Source of the DNA: Bradyrhizobium icense
GTDB lineage: Bacteria > Pseudomonadota > Alphaproteobacteria > Rhizobiales > Xanthobacteraceae
NCBI RefSeq assembly: GCF_001693385.1
Contig: NZ_CP016428.1
Span: forward strand, 5,332,001-5,396,000
DNA: 64,000 nucleotides
Reading direction: 5' to 3'
Numbering within the stretch: the first letter of the stretch is position 1; every line of letters starts with the position of its first letter. The notes below the pieces were generated by a model. The model was not told the origin of the DNA and did not search any database. It was given only the letters and a program-made list of their open reading frames with translations. Below, in pieces: positions 37,367 to 46,000 of the stretch. Both the position numbers and the translations under genes were made by a program.

Positions 37367-37473
37367 ATGGACAGTGATAGGCGCAGTGCCCAAGTTGAGC
37401 GGCTCGAAGTGGTGGATACGGGTCGGCGGCGGCGCTGGTCCGAGGATGAGAAGCTCAAGATCGTCCTGGAGAG
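37367..37473 (+). pseudogene. IS66 TnpA N-terminal fragment
   Basis: The frame reads MDSDRRSAQVERLEVVDTGR, then RRRWSEDEKLKIVLES, the start of an IS66 TnpA. It is cut where the TGTAAGCGGC end of the next IS66 element begins at 37473. Confidence 0.78.
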
Positions 37474-37496
37474 CTGTAAGCGGCAAGCTGAGGCCG

Positions 37497-39089
37497 TCAG
37501 GCGGAGTGGTTCCATGGCATAAGCGCGTCGATTTCGCTGCTTGGCCAGCCGTCGGCGATACGCTGAAGCGTTAGGGTGAGCCAGGCGAACGGATCGACGT
37601 TGTTCATCTTCGCTGTCTGCAGCAGTGTTGCGATGGTCGCCCAGGTTCGTCCGCCGCCGTCGCTGCCAGCGAAGAGGCTGTTCTTTCTCGTAATTGTTTG
37701 TGGCCTGATGGCGCGTTCGACGATGTTGGAGTCGAGCTCAATGCGGCCGTCGGTGAGGAAGCGTTCGAAGATGACGCGGCGCGAGACGGCATAGCGGATA
37801 GCCTCGGCCAGTTTTGATTTGCCGGAGATCCGCCGCAAGGTCTGCTGCCAAAGGTCGAAGAGATCTGCGACGACCGCCGCTGAGGCTTGCTGACGCGCGG
37901 CAACGCGTGCGTCAGGGCTTTGACCGCGCACGGTCTTCTCGACCTGCCAGAGCTTTGCCATCCGCTCGACCGTCGTCGTTGCCACTTTCGAGCTCCCTGC
38001 AACATGCAGCTCGTAGAACTTGCGCCTGCTGTGTGACCAGCAGCCAGCCAATGTGATGGCATCATTGCCGCGATCGGGGCGCGCCAACTTGTTATAAGCG
38101 GCATAGCCATCCACTTGCAGGATGCCGCGATAACCATTGAGATGGCGGACCGCGCATTCGCCGGAGCGGCTGTCTTCGAAGCGATAAGCCACCATCGGGG
38201 GACCGCTGCGGCCAAAGGTTCGATCATCTCTGGCATAGGCCCATAAGTAGGCCGTCTTCGTCGATCCGGAGCCGGGCGCGAGCGTCGGCAAGGTGGTTTC
38301 GTCGGCAAAGATCCGTTCGGCCTTCTTGACCTCGCTGAAGATGTAGTCGGCCATGATTTCCAGCTCGAAGCCGAGCTTGCCCATCCATTGCGCCATCAAC
38401 TGGCGGTCGAGTTCGACCTTGTCGCGGGCGTAGATGGCCTCCTGCCGGTAGAGTGGCTGGCCATCGGCATACTTCGAGACGGCGATCTGGGCCAGAAGCG
38501 CTTCCGTCGGAATGCCACCCTCGATGATATGGGCCGGGGCCGGCGCCTGGATCACGCCGTCCGCGTCCTTGAAGGCATACTTGGGACGGCGCGTGACGAT
38601 CACACGGAACTTGGCCGGCACCACATCCAGGCGTTCCGACACGTCCTCGCCGATCAGCACCTTCTGCTTGCCAGCATGCTCAGCCAGCTCTTCCGGCTCA
38701 ATGACGGTTTCGATCCGTTCCAGATGGGGTGCAAAGCCCTTGCGCCGGCGCGGTGCACGCTTGCCTTCCGCTTGCTCACGGCCCTTGCTGACCTGGGCCT
38801 TGATCGCAGCAATGCCGGTCTCGATCTCCTCGAAGACAAGGGCCTGCTGTTCATCGTCGCCGTTCGCAGAGCCGAGCTTTTCCGATCGTCGGCCGAACCG
38901 GGCGCGGTCGAAGGCTTTCAGGATCTGCGTCAGCCGCTCGATGCGCGCATCGGCGTCGGCGTTGCGCGCCCTGAGATCGGTGACTTCGCTCTCCAGAGCA
39001 TCGGCGCGGGCGGCCTTCTCGGCCATGGCAAGCACCATGGCTTTCAACATCTCTACGTCATTCGGGAGGTTGAGATCGGGCGGCGTCAT
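37497..39089 (-). CDS. tnpC: IS66-family transposase TnpC (element A), intact
   Basis: The 530-residue protein is complete. It has a coiled-coil N-terminus (MLKAMVLAMAEKAARADALE), the zinc-finger-like linker, then IFADETTLPTLAPGSG with the first catalytic Asp, YRGILQVDGYAAYNKLARPD with the second, and IELDSNIVERAIRPQTITRK with the catalytic Glu, ending WPSSEIDALMPWNHS. It could still be active if TnpA and TnpB are supplied, because tnpB next to it is truncated. Confidence 0.92.
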   Translation of the reverse strand: MTPPDLNLPNDVEMLKAMVLAMAEKAARADALESEVTDLRARNADADARIERLTQILKAFDRARFGRRSEKLGSANGDDEQQALVFEEIETGIAAIKAQVSKGREQAEGKRAPRRRKGFAPHLERIETVIEPEELAEHAGKQKVLIGEDVSERLDVVPAKFRVIVTRRPKYAFKDADGVIQAPAPAHIIEGGIPTEALLAQIAVSKYADGQPLYRQEAIYARDKVELDRQLMAQWMGKLGFELEIMADYIFSEVKKAERIFADETTLPTLAPGSGSTKTAYLWAYARDDRTFGRSGPPMVAYRFEDSRSGECAVRHLNGYRGILQVDGYAAYNKLARPDRGNDAITLAGCWSHSRRKFYELHVAGSSKVATTTVERMAKLWQVEKTVRGQSPDARVAARQQASAAVVADLFDLWQQTLRRISGKSKLAEAIRYAVSRRVIFERFLTDGRIELDSNIVERAIRPQTITRKNSLFAGSDGGGRTWATIATLLQTAKMNNVDPFAWLTLTLQRIADGWPSSEIDALMPWNHSA

Positions 39090-39163
39090 TGGCCCGACCA
39101 GAGCACATTTTGCTCCGTTTCTCCTGCCCTTTCAGCTCACTGATTCACTTCGCCGCAGTGCTT

Positions 39164-39405
39164 TTACCCAACAATCTCCGGCGGCTTGACCGCCACGGTC
39201 CGGACCCGCTTCCAGTCCATCCCATCCACCAGTGCCATCAACTGCGCGGGGTTGAGCTGCACCCGATGATGCCCGATCCGCGGCCAGCAGAACTTCGCCT
39301 TTTCAAAACGTTTTAAATAGAGGCACACGCCGGACCCATCCCACCATACGATCTTTATTCTGTCGGCTCTTTTGGCCCGGAAGACATAAAGCGCACCGTC
39401 GTGCG
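39164..39405 (-). pseudogene. tnpB: IS66 TnpB (element A), N-terminally truncated
   Basis: The frame PHDGALYVFRAKRADRIKIV to LNPAQLMALVDGMDWKRVRT is the C-terminal two thirds of TnpB. It begins exactly at the 24-bp palindrome at 39405-39428, with about 40 N-terminal residues missing. Confidence 0.85.
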
Positions 39406-39428
39406 GTTATGTTGCGCGCAACATAACC
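39405..39428. repeat. Perfect 24-bp palindrome at the junction of two IS66 halves
   Basis: The half-site is GGTTATGTTGCG, followed by its exact complement. Two tnpB genes, facing away from each other, are both cut at the same homologous codon at its edges. Confidence 0.9.
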
Positions 39429-39621
39429 TCACGGCGGCGACCTCTACGTGTTCCGTGGCAAGAGCGGCAAGCTGATCAAGATCCTTTGGCATGATGGACT
39501 TGGCATGTCGCTCTATGCCAAGCGGCTGGAGCGCGGCCGTTTCCTCTGGCCGTCGTCGGCCGATGGCGTGGTGACCATCACCCCGGCCCAGCTTGGCTAT
39601 TTGTTCGAGGGCTCTTTTTGA
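39427..39621 (+). pseudogene. tnpB: IS66 TnpB (element B), truncated at both ends
   Basis: The frame PHGGDLYVFRGKSGKLIKIL to TITPAQLGYLFEGSF is a TnpB core. It starts at the palindrome and stops prematurely where IDWRxP is expected, at the left end of the serine-recombinase insertion. Confidence 0.85.
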
Positions 39622-39626
39622 TGCCC

Positions 39627-41696
39627 CTACTTTTCATGATGATCCTCCCTCAGATCAATCTTCGCGACACGATGATTTCTCAAGCTGCAAATGGCTTGCA
39701 AGGCGATTGTTTTGTCAGGGAAGAGGAAGCGGCCTGAAGGCTCTCGGGTGGTCAGGATGCTCCCTCGTTTGAGCTGAACATAGATCCACTTGGTGGGAAT
39801 GCTGAGACGGTTTGCCAGTTGGGTCACTGTCAAATGGTCAGCGATCGCCGGCCATCGTGTTTGCCGATGTTGCACCTTGAGGCGACGTTTAAGCCGAATG
39901 CGCTGGACCGTGACCGGCAAGACTTTGTCCGCTTCCCATGGCGAGTGATGCCCTTCCTGCGTCAGAATGAGCGCGATCTCATCGTCATGCATGCCCTCGC
40001 GAACCAGCGCGCAAATGCGCTCCACCATCTCCTGGTGCCGCGGCAAGGCAGCCACGGCATTGACTGGCAGTGTGGCGCGTAGCTCGGTGGTTGCGCCGCC
40101 GCGCCATACAATGCGTACCTCTGCCTTGTCGCGCGCGCCGCGGCGCACGACGACCTTTTCGATCAGACAGCGCAAGAGCGCCTTGCGATGATCCCTGCGG
40201 GTCGCCGGATTCTCCCATAGCGCTGGGAGGCGATTTCCGAGGGCGATCACCTTGGCACGCAGATCATGAGGAACGCCTATGGGGTCGTTGGCCTTGGGCA
40301 CCTTGCGCTGGGCCAACGCCTCCTCGGCTCGGCGCAGCTCCAACAGAGCGGCTTCCCACCGCCGCTCCAGTTCGCCTGTGACCAGCCGGTTGTCGGGATC
40401 GGCGCGATTGAACTGGCGCTCGGCGAGGGCTGCTTGATAGCGAAGCCTCTCAATCTGCTGCTCCTCGGCGTGCCGCAGGGCTCTTTCGGACTGCAGATGG
40501 GTCTTGCGAGCTTTGGACAACGCATCGATTTCCGCTGGCGCCACCGCTTCCAAGAATGCCGCTGTGACTTGCGCGTCGATCGGTGCGGCGCGCAGATTCT
40601 GACATTCCGGAGCGCCACGCTGGATTTTGAGATGATTGCAGACATATTGGCTGCCGCCCTTGTAGCGCACGGTCATCTTGTGTCCGCACTCACCGCAATA
40701 GGTGATGCCGTGGAGCAAGGCCGCTCCATCGCGGGGGATCCCGCGGCTCTTGATATGTTGGTATTCTGCGCGATTGTCTCGCAGCATGGCCTGGATCTTC
40801 TTGAAGGTCTCCCAATCGATAAAGGCAGGATATTTGTCCCGCACCACGATCCTCCAGTCCATTCCAGTTCGCGGCGATTTTTGCGGATGCGCCCCTGGTG
40901 TTCGCGATGGCTTCTGCCAAGTCCTTCCATAGACAAAGGCACCTGCATAGGCCGGATTCTTCAGGATCGCGGTCACGGCCGAGACGGTGGCCGGTTGCCA
41001 GCGCAGATCGCCATGGCGATCGCGACGAGGCAAGGCCAAGCCGCGGCTAACAAAGGCCCGCATCACTTGCGCGGCCGTCCGGACTTTCAGGAAGGTCTCG
41101 AAGAGCAGCAATAGACGCCCCTGCACCTCGAGATGGGGGTCCTTGGTGACCACCCCAGAAGGATCGCGGACAAGGCCCGCCGGCAGTTGCAAGGCCAAGT
41201 CACCGCGTTCGGCTTTTGCCATAAGCCCAGTGGTCATCCGGCTTTTGATCGTGTGCAATTCCAGCTCTGAGATCGTTCCCTTCAAGCCGAGCAGCAGGCG
41301 GCCATTAGGCGTTCCAGGATCGTAGATGCCATCACGGTCAGCGATCAAGCAACGGCGATGCCCGCAGACATCAAGCAGCGGGTACCAATCCGAACAATTG
41401 CGCGCCAGGCGCGTCACGTCCATCGATAGGATAAGGCCAACCTCGCCAAGAGTGACGCGCGCGACCAGGTCCTTAAATCCCTTCCGATGGGCTGCGGCAG
41501 CGCCGCTCTGCCCAAGATCGCTGTCAATCACATCGATGTCCGCCTCGCGCCATCCGAGATCACGAGCGCGCTGCGAGAGGGCGTACTGAAGTTTCAGGCT
41601 TTCTTGATTGGTGGTCACTTGGTGTGGCGTCGACTGCCGCACATACACCACTGCTTTGCGATCCAGATGATCCGGCTTGACGAGTTCCGAGCCCAT
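39627..41696 (-). CDS. Large serine recombinase
   Basis: The 689-residue protein begins MGSELVKPDHLDRKAVVYVR, with the catalytic serine in YVRQSTPHQVTTNQESL (residue about 22). The resolvase core LSMDVTRLARNCSDWYPLLD follows near 95. A Recombinase domain (NPAYAGAFVYGRTWQKP) and a zinc-ribbon (ITYCGECGHKMTVRYKGGSQ, with CNHL and later Cys) come next, then a coiled coil (ALRHAEEQQIERLRYQAALA). These are the features of large serine integrases/transposases. It appears intact. It probably moves the element between 39622 and 42190. Confidence 0.92.
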   Translation of the reverse strand: MGSELVKPDHLDRKAVVYVRQSTPHQVTTNQESLKLQYALSQRARDLGWREADIDVIDSDLGQSGAAAAHRKGFKDLVARVTLGEVGLILSMDVTRLARNCSDWYPLLDVCGHRRCLIADRDGIYDPGTPNGRLLLGLKGTISELELHTIKSRMTTGLMAKAERGDLALQLPAGLVRDPSGVVTKDPHLEVQGRLLLLFETFLKVRTAAQVMRAFVSRGLALPRRDRHGDLRWQPATVSAVTAILKNPAYAGAFVYGRTWQKPSRTPGAHPQKSPRTGMDWRIVVRDKYPAFIDWETFKKIQAMLRDNRAEYQHIKSRGIPRDGAALLHGITYCGECGHKMTVRYKGGSQYVCNHLKIQRGAPECQNLRAAPIDAQVTAAFLEAVAPAEIDALSKARKTHLQSERALRHAEEQQIERLRYQAALAERQFNRADPDNRLVTGELERRWEAALLELRRAEEALAQRKVPKANDPIGVPHDLRAKVIALGNRLPALWENPATRRDHRKALLRCLIEKVVVRRGARDKAEVRIVWRGGATTELRATLPVNAVAALPRHQEMVERICALVREGMHDDEIALILTQEGHHSPWEADKVLPVTVQRIRLKRRLKVQHRQTRWPAIADHLTVTQLANRLSIPTKWIYVQLKRGSILTTREPSGRFLFPDKTIALQAICSLRNHRVAKIDLREDHHEK

Positions 41697-41793
41697 CGCT
41701 CATCTCCCGCAGGACTTGGCCGAGATCTTCTGCGATCGCTTGCCGGAGCGTCTCCGGCAAACTGCGCCAGACCTCTCGAGGTTCGATGGGCAT
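41560..41793 (-). CDS. Possible small accessory protein of the recombinase element
   Basis: The frame MPIEPREVWRSLPETLRQAI and AEDLGQVLREMSDG lies directly upstream of the recombinase and overlaps its start. The first 35 residues look like a real acidic helical protein. It overlaps another minus-strand frame, and only one of them may be correct over this stretch. Confidence 0.4.
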   Translation of the reverse strand: MPIEPREVWRSLPETLRQAIAEDLGQVLREMSDGLGTRQAGSSGSQSSGVCAAVDATPSDHQSRKPETSVRPLAARS

Positions 41794-42188
41794 GCGCCCC
41801 CGCTCTCTTCGGCCACCGCGATTAAGTTCTGCAGCGCGTCGAGGCTCAGCTTGGTCGGCGTGGCGCGCGGCAAGCCGTTCCGCTCAAGATTCGTAACCCC
41901 AAGCGGCAAAAGAAGCGTGAGACCGAATCGGTAATGTACACGCGCGAAGGACTCCTTGCACGCTCCACGGGTGGTCGACTCCTTGCCGATCGAGATCAAT
42001 CTATAGCGCCGGCCATAAAGCGGATGACGCGGATCAACGACTTCCACCTCTTCGCCGGCGGCTACGTCATCGTGACTCTTATGGGTATCTCCCGACGCCT
42101 TCGCTCGAGGGCATTGACTGGCGGATGCCGCAGCACACCTGGCGGCCGCAGGCGGCGGGCTGATCGCTGGGATTTGAATCGATAACAC
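41700..42188 (-). CDS. Accessory protein of the recombinase element, unknown function
   Basis: Up to 162 residues with the compact segment AAGEEVEVVDPRHPLYGRRY, then RLISIGK and FARVHYRFGLTLLLPLGV. The last about 30 residues are arginine/serine-rich and probably out of frame, so the real protein may end near 41790. I remember similar proteins beside such recombinases but know no function. No DNA-binding motif is obvious. Confidence 0.55.
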   Translation of the reverse strand: MLSIQIPAISPPPAAARCAAASASQCPRAKASGDTHKSHDDVAAGEEVEVVDPRHPLYGRRYRLISIGKESTTRGACKESFARVHYRFGLTLLLPLGVTNLERNGLPRATPTKLSLDALQNLIAVAEESGGACPSNLERSGAVCRRRSGKRSQKISAKSCGR

Positions 42189-42218
42189 GGCCGGCAGTTC
42201 GGACAGCGCCGGCGTGAT

Positions 42219-43802
42219 GTGATTCTCTGGTCGGCGATGGGCGCCGATGATTCTCTTCCCGACGATGTGACCACGCTGCAGGCGATGCTGCGCGCCGAGC
42301 GCGCAGCCCGGTTGGCCGCGGAAGCGGAGGCCCAGGCGGGAACCTTGCTAATCGAGAAGCTCAAACTCACGATCAAGAAGCTGCGGCACGAGCAGTTCGG
42401 ACAGTCCTCGGAACGTGGCGTACTATTGGACCAGCTCGAGCTGCAGCTCGCCGATCTGGAGGAGAACGCCGCGCAAGCCGAGACCGCGGCGCAGATGGCC
42501 GCAGCCGACAAGATTACGGTGGCACCATTCGAGCGCCGCCGCCGGCCGCTGCCGGAGCATTTGCCGCGGGAGCGCATTGTCTATCCGGTGCCTGCCACCT
42601 GCCCATGCTGCGGCGACAGCCGATTGCGCAAGATCGGCGAGGACGTGACCGAGACGCTGGAGCTCGTTCCGCGCCAGTGGAAGGTGATCCAGCACGTGCG
42701 CGAGAAGCTCGTCTGCCGAGCCTGCGAAGCGATCACCCAGCCGCCGGCCCCCTCGCATCCGATTGCGCGCGGGCGTGCAGGGCCCAAGCTGCTGGCCCAT
42801 GTTCTGTTTGCCAAGTACGGCCTGCACCTGCCGCTCAATCGTCAGAGCGACGTCTATCAACGCGAAGGCATCGACCTCGATGTGTCGACGCTCGCGGACT
42901 GGGTGGGCGCCGCAGCGGCAACCCTGATGCCGCTGGTCGACGCAATCCGGAGCCATGTCTTCGCTGCCGAGCGCATCCACGCGGATGACACCACGGTGCC
43001 GGTCCTGGCCAAGGGGAAGACCCGGACCGGCCGGCTCTGGACCTACGTGCGCGACGACCGTCCGTTTGCCGGCCCAGATCCGCCGGCGGCCGTGTTCTTC
43101 TACTCGCCTGATCGTGGCGGTGCGCATCCGGAGCAGCATCTGGCGGGCTATGCCGGGCTGATGCAGGCCGACGCCTACGCCGGCTTCAGCAAGCTCTACG
43201 AGGCCAATCGCAAGAGAGGCCCGATCATCGAGGCTGCATGCTGGGCGCACGGCAGGCGCAAGTTCTTTGATCTCGCGCGGCTCAGCAAGGCGCCGATCGC
43301 GGCCGAGGCGGTCAAGCGCATCGATGTTCTGTTCGCCATCGAGCGCGAGATCAACGGGCTTGCACCGCAGGAACGTTTGCGCGTGCGCCAGGAGCGTAGC
43401 CGCCCCCTGATCGTCGAGTTGGAGGCGTGGTTACGCGAGCAGCGCGCCAAGCTCTCCAGGAACAACGATACGACCAAGGCGATCAATTACTGCCTCAGCC
43501 GCTGGGATGCATTCACCCGCTTCCTTCACGACGGGCGCCTGTGCATGTCGAACAATGCCGCCGAACGCGAGCTACGGACCGTCGCCGTGGGAAGAAGAAA
43601 TTGGACCTTCGCCGGCTCCGATGAGGGTGGCCGGCGTGCGGCTGCGATCTATACCCTTATTGCCAGCGCCAAGCTCAACGACATTGATCCCCAAGCCTGG
43701 CTTGCCGACGTCCTGGCCCGCCTGCCGGATCACCCTGCCAAGCGCATCCACGAACTGCTGCCTTGGAATTGGCAGCCTCAGAGCGTCGCTCACGCCGCTT
43801 AA
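42219..43802 (+). CDS. tnpC: IS66-family transposase TnpC (element B), intact
   Basis: The 527-residue protein (probable start MGADDSLPDDV at 42237) shows the TnpC order. It has a coiled-coil N-terminus with LIEKLKLTIKKLRHEQFGQS, a Cys-rich CPCCGDSRLRKIGEDVTETL, IHADDTTVPVLAKGKTRTGR (first Asp), AGLMQADAYAGFSKLY (second Asp) and MSNNAAERELRTVAVGRRNW (Glu), ending HELLPWNWQPQ. It is about as long as element A's TnpC but clearly different in sequence, so it belongs to a different IS66 subgroup. Confidence 0.92.
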   Translation: MILWSAMGADDSLPDDVTTLQAMLRAERAARLAAEAEAQAGTLLIEKLKLTIKKLRHEQFGQSSERGVLLDQLELQLADLEENAAQAETAAQMAAADKITVAPFERRRRPLPEHLPRERIVYPVPATCPCCGDSRLRKIGEDVTETLELVPRQWKVIQHVREKLVCRACEAITQPPAPSHPIARGRAGPKLLAHVLFAKYGLHLPLNRQSDVYQREGIDLDVSTLADWVGAAAATLMPLVDAIRSHVFAAERIHADDTTVPVLAKGKTRTGRLWTYVRDDRPFAGPDPPAAVFFYSPDRGGAHPEQHLAGYAGLMQADAYAGFSKLYEANRKRGPIIEAACWAHGRRKFFDLARLSKAPIAAEAVKRIDVLFAIEREINGLAPQERLRVRQERSRPLIVELEAWLREQRAKLSRNNDTTKAINYCLSRWDAFTRFLHDGRLCMSNNAAERELRTVAVGRRNWTFAGSDEGGRRAAAIYTLIASAKLNDIDPQAWLADVLARLPDHPAKRIHELLPWNWQPQSVAHAA

Positions 43803-43889
43803 GCGCGATCAGCCTTCCGCCAAAAACGGCCTAGCCGGGGGCAGTCACCGGATGCGTACCATTCCGCAATCCCTCCCAACGCATCAGCC

Positions 43890-44208
43890 AACGCGGCAGC
43901 GCGCGCCGGCGTCACCTCTCGGGCAGGGGCAAGAGCCGTCCGTTGCGCAGCACCAGTTCGATGATCGGCGCCGCGTCACCGACCGCTGCCTTCGGCTGTT
44001 CGCAAACCTTGCTCTCAGCCGGCGCGACTGCAATCGGAACGAACCGGCGTTTCTGCGCGACCGCAACATCAGAACCCAGAAGTCCCAATCGCGCTTGCCG
44101 CCGCAAGCCATATGATTGATGGGGGTGAACACGGTGGCGGCGCGCAACCTCCACAATGGACATCTCGGCCGTCAGGCTGTCTTCGACAATCCGCAGCTTT
44201 TCAGCCAC
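43890..44208 (-). pseudogene. tnpA: IS66 TnpA fragment (third IS66 type)
   Basis: The frame reads MAEKLRIVEDSLTAEMSIVE and VARRHRVHPHQ and ends IIELVLRNGRLLPLPER, the two ends of a TnpA protein. The strand is opposite to the neighbouring tnpC, so it comes from another IS66 copy. Confidence 0.75.
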
Positions 44209-44247
44209 TGTCCATCGCCGCCGGCCCTGGCAGCCGTCACCGCCATC

Positions 44248-44280
44248 GTTTGCTCATTAATTTGCAATTAATGAGCAAAC
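44248..44280. repeat. Perfect 33-bp palindrome (15-bp arms, 3-base loop)
   Basis: The arm GTTTGCTCATTAATT is followed by TGC and its exact complement. It lies upstream of the tnpA fragment in an AT-rich spot. It could be a regulator operator, a hairpin terminator without a T-run, or an IS end. Confidence 0.8.
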
Positions 44281-44302
44281 TCTCTCAATCACAGCTGATC
44301 TG

Positions 44303-44440
44303 CTAGGGGCCTTCACCGGGCGCGTACGCTGCGCCTAGTAGCATCGCCATGTGCCCGTCGTGTCCGCAAGCATGGCCTGACGAGAAGCTTCGTTCCGTTC
44401 TTTTGTGCTGCGGATTGGTGAAGAAGTTGCGGGGCTTGCC
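44303..44440 (-). pseudogene. M20 amidohydrolase N-terminal fragment
   Basis: The minus strand reads SSGHACGHDGHMAMLLGAAY, the zinc-binding GHACGHDxH motif of M20D amidohydrolases, then stops. It may belong to the same ancestral gene as the remnant at 35277. Confidence 0.7.
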
Positions 44441-44596
44441 TTCTTCAGGGCCGGAATCCATAAAGATAACCCGGTCCACGACGGCGCGCGCGAGGCGATG
44501 GACCGCCGGGTCGGCTTCATGCATTGACGACCAGGCTCGCGCCGATAAACAGAACGGGGCAGAGTGGCGATGCTTTGCCCCTTTTCAATTTCAGAG

Positions 44597-45580
44597 TCAG
44601 GTGACAAGTTCTGCGAACAAGTTGGCATCGATATTGCCGCCCGAGAGCACGATGACGACATTCTTACCGGCCGCATTGAGACGACCGCCAAGGAGCGCGG
44701 CGAGACCGACAGCGCCGCCGGGCTCGACCACGACCTTCAATTCGCGGTAAGCAAACGCAACCGCAGCGCCTACTTCCGTATCCGACGCAGTGACGCCGCG
44801 CGACAACAGCCTACTGTTGATGGCGAAGGTGATCTCGCCCGGCATCAAGGCCATCAGCGCATCGCAGATGGTGCGACCTGCCGGCGCATGTGGCTCACGG
44901 TGGCCAGCGGCCAGCGAGCGGCTGTGATCGTCAAAGGCCTCAGGCTCGGCCGCGATCACCTGGGCCTGCGGGTAGCGTGCTTTCACCGCCGTCGCGACAC
45001 CGGCGATTAGGCCGCCGCCGGACGCCGGCGCCACCACGATATCAGGCGCAATCCCAAGCGCTGCCATGTCTTCCGCGATCTCCCGGCCGGCCGTGCCCTG
45101 CCCTGCGATTACGAAGGGATCGTCATAAGGCTTCACCAAAGTCGCTCCGCGCTTCTCGGCGATGCCGCGCGCGACCGCCTCACGATCCTCGCGGTCGCGG
45201 TCGTACAGCACGAGTTCGGCGCCGTAGGACCTGGTACGCTCGCGCTTCAAGAACGGTGCGTCCAACGGCATGACGATGGTCGCATGCACCTTGAGAATCT
45301 TGGCCGCCGCCGCCACACCCTGGGCGTGGTTGCCCGAAGAAAACGCGACGACCCCCCCGCTCCGCTTATCTTCCGGAATCGAGCAAATCTTGTTGAAAGC
45401 GCCGCGAAACTTGAAGGAGCCGGTCCGTTGCAGCATCTCCAGCTTCAGGAAGACATTTGCGCCCATACGCTCGTTGAGCACGGGGGACGACAAGAGCGGT
45501 GTGCGGATGGCGAAGGACGCAATCACTCGCGCCGCAGCATCGATGTCGGCCGGCCCGACCGGGAGGGTTTGTTCCATCAT
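44597..45580 (-). CDS. Threonine/serine dehydratase-like PLP enzyme (EutB-like)
   Basis: I place the start at MMEQTLPVGPADI (45580), giving 327 residues; the open frame reaches 45625. Fold-type II landmarks are RTGSFKFRGAFNK near residue 55 (Schiff-base lysine), VVAFSSGNHAQGVAAAAKIL near 75, VVAPASGGGLIAGVATA near 178 (phosphate-binding glycine loop) and VVIVLSGGNIDANLF at the end. Length without a regulatory ACT domain fits catabolic threonine dehydratase, 3-hydroxyaspartate ammonia-lyase and the EutB protein of ectoine catabolism. The last is favoured by the ectoine-hydrolase-like gene downstream in coordinate (upstream in transcription). Confidence 0.85.
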   Translation of the reverse strand: MMEQTLPVGPADIDAAARVIASFAIRTPLLSSPVLNERMGANVFLKLEMLQRTGSFKFRGAFNKICSIPEDKRSGGVVAFSSGNHAQGVAAAAKILKVHATIVMPLDAPFLKRERTRSYGAELVLYDRDREDREAVARGIAEKRGATLVKPYDDPFVIAGQGTAGREIAEDMAALGIAPDIVVAPASGGGLIAGVATAVKARYPQAQVIAAEPEAFDDHSRSLAAGHREPHAPAGRTICDALMALMPGEITFAINSRLLSRGVTASDTEVGAAVAFAYRELKVVVEPGGAVGLAALLGGRLNAAGKNVVIVLSGGNIDANLFAELVT

Positions 45581-45625
45581 ATCCAATTTGCAATTTCGAT
45601 CTGGCGAGCGACACGTCTGCGCCAT

Positions 45626-45862
45626 TCATCTTGTTTTGTAGGAGCTTGCTCCTGCTTTCGGTCTTTTCGAACTGCTTACAACATGAAGCCTGCGAGTTGA
45701 TCGTAGTCTCAGATGCCTGGATGCAATACTCACAATCTTTCCTTGATCTGCGATCACAATCGCTGGTGCATCGCAGATCAACACCATGATTTCGCCTGGC
45801 TCGCCGGATAGATGTGGATCCGAAGGATCATTGAGGACCGCGAGTTGAAATAGGAGGCCCAC
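45626..45862 (-). pseudogene. Unassigned gene fragment between the catabolic genes
   Basis: A 78-codon frame reads LAVLNDPSDPHLSGEPGEIM and IVIADQGKIVSIASRH, which looks like real protein and could be the tail of a deacylase such as EutE/DoeB. Similarity is weak. No start or N-terminal domain is found. Confidence 0.3.
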
Positions 45863-46000
45863 GACAGAAACCCGATCCGCTGTGCGAAGCCGCGCAATAT
45901 CGGGCTCGCACAGTAAGGACCAATAGTCACAACCGCGTGGCTCGGCATTCCCGTCCTCGCAGGCTGCGACGTTTTCGTCTCCCTGGCGTTTGACCGGTGA

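Larger units (their letters stand above)
39622..42190. mobile_element. Serine-recombinase element inserted between IS66 tnpB and tnpC
   Basis: The segment separates tnpB of IS66 element B from its tnpC, which are normally adjacent. It carries a 689-residue serine recombinase and one or two short accessory frames, all on the minus strand. The borders are inferred from where the IS66 homology breaks off and resumes; no inverted repeats were identified. Confidence 0.7.

Noticed and set aside
44611..44626. TGGCAT-N5-TTGCC on the plus strand
   Set aside because: It matches the -24/-12 spacing but lies inside the threonine-dehydratase-like gene, points away from any gene start and has no NifA box.
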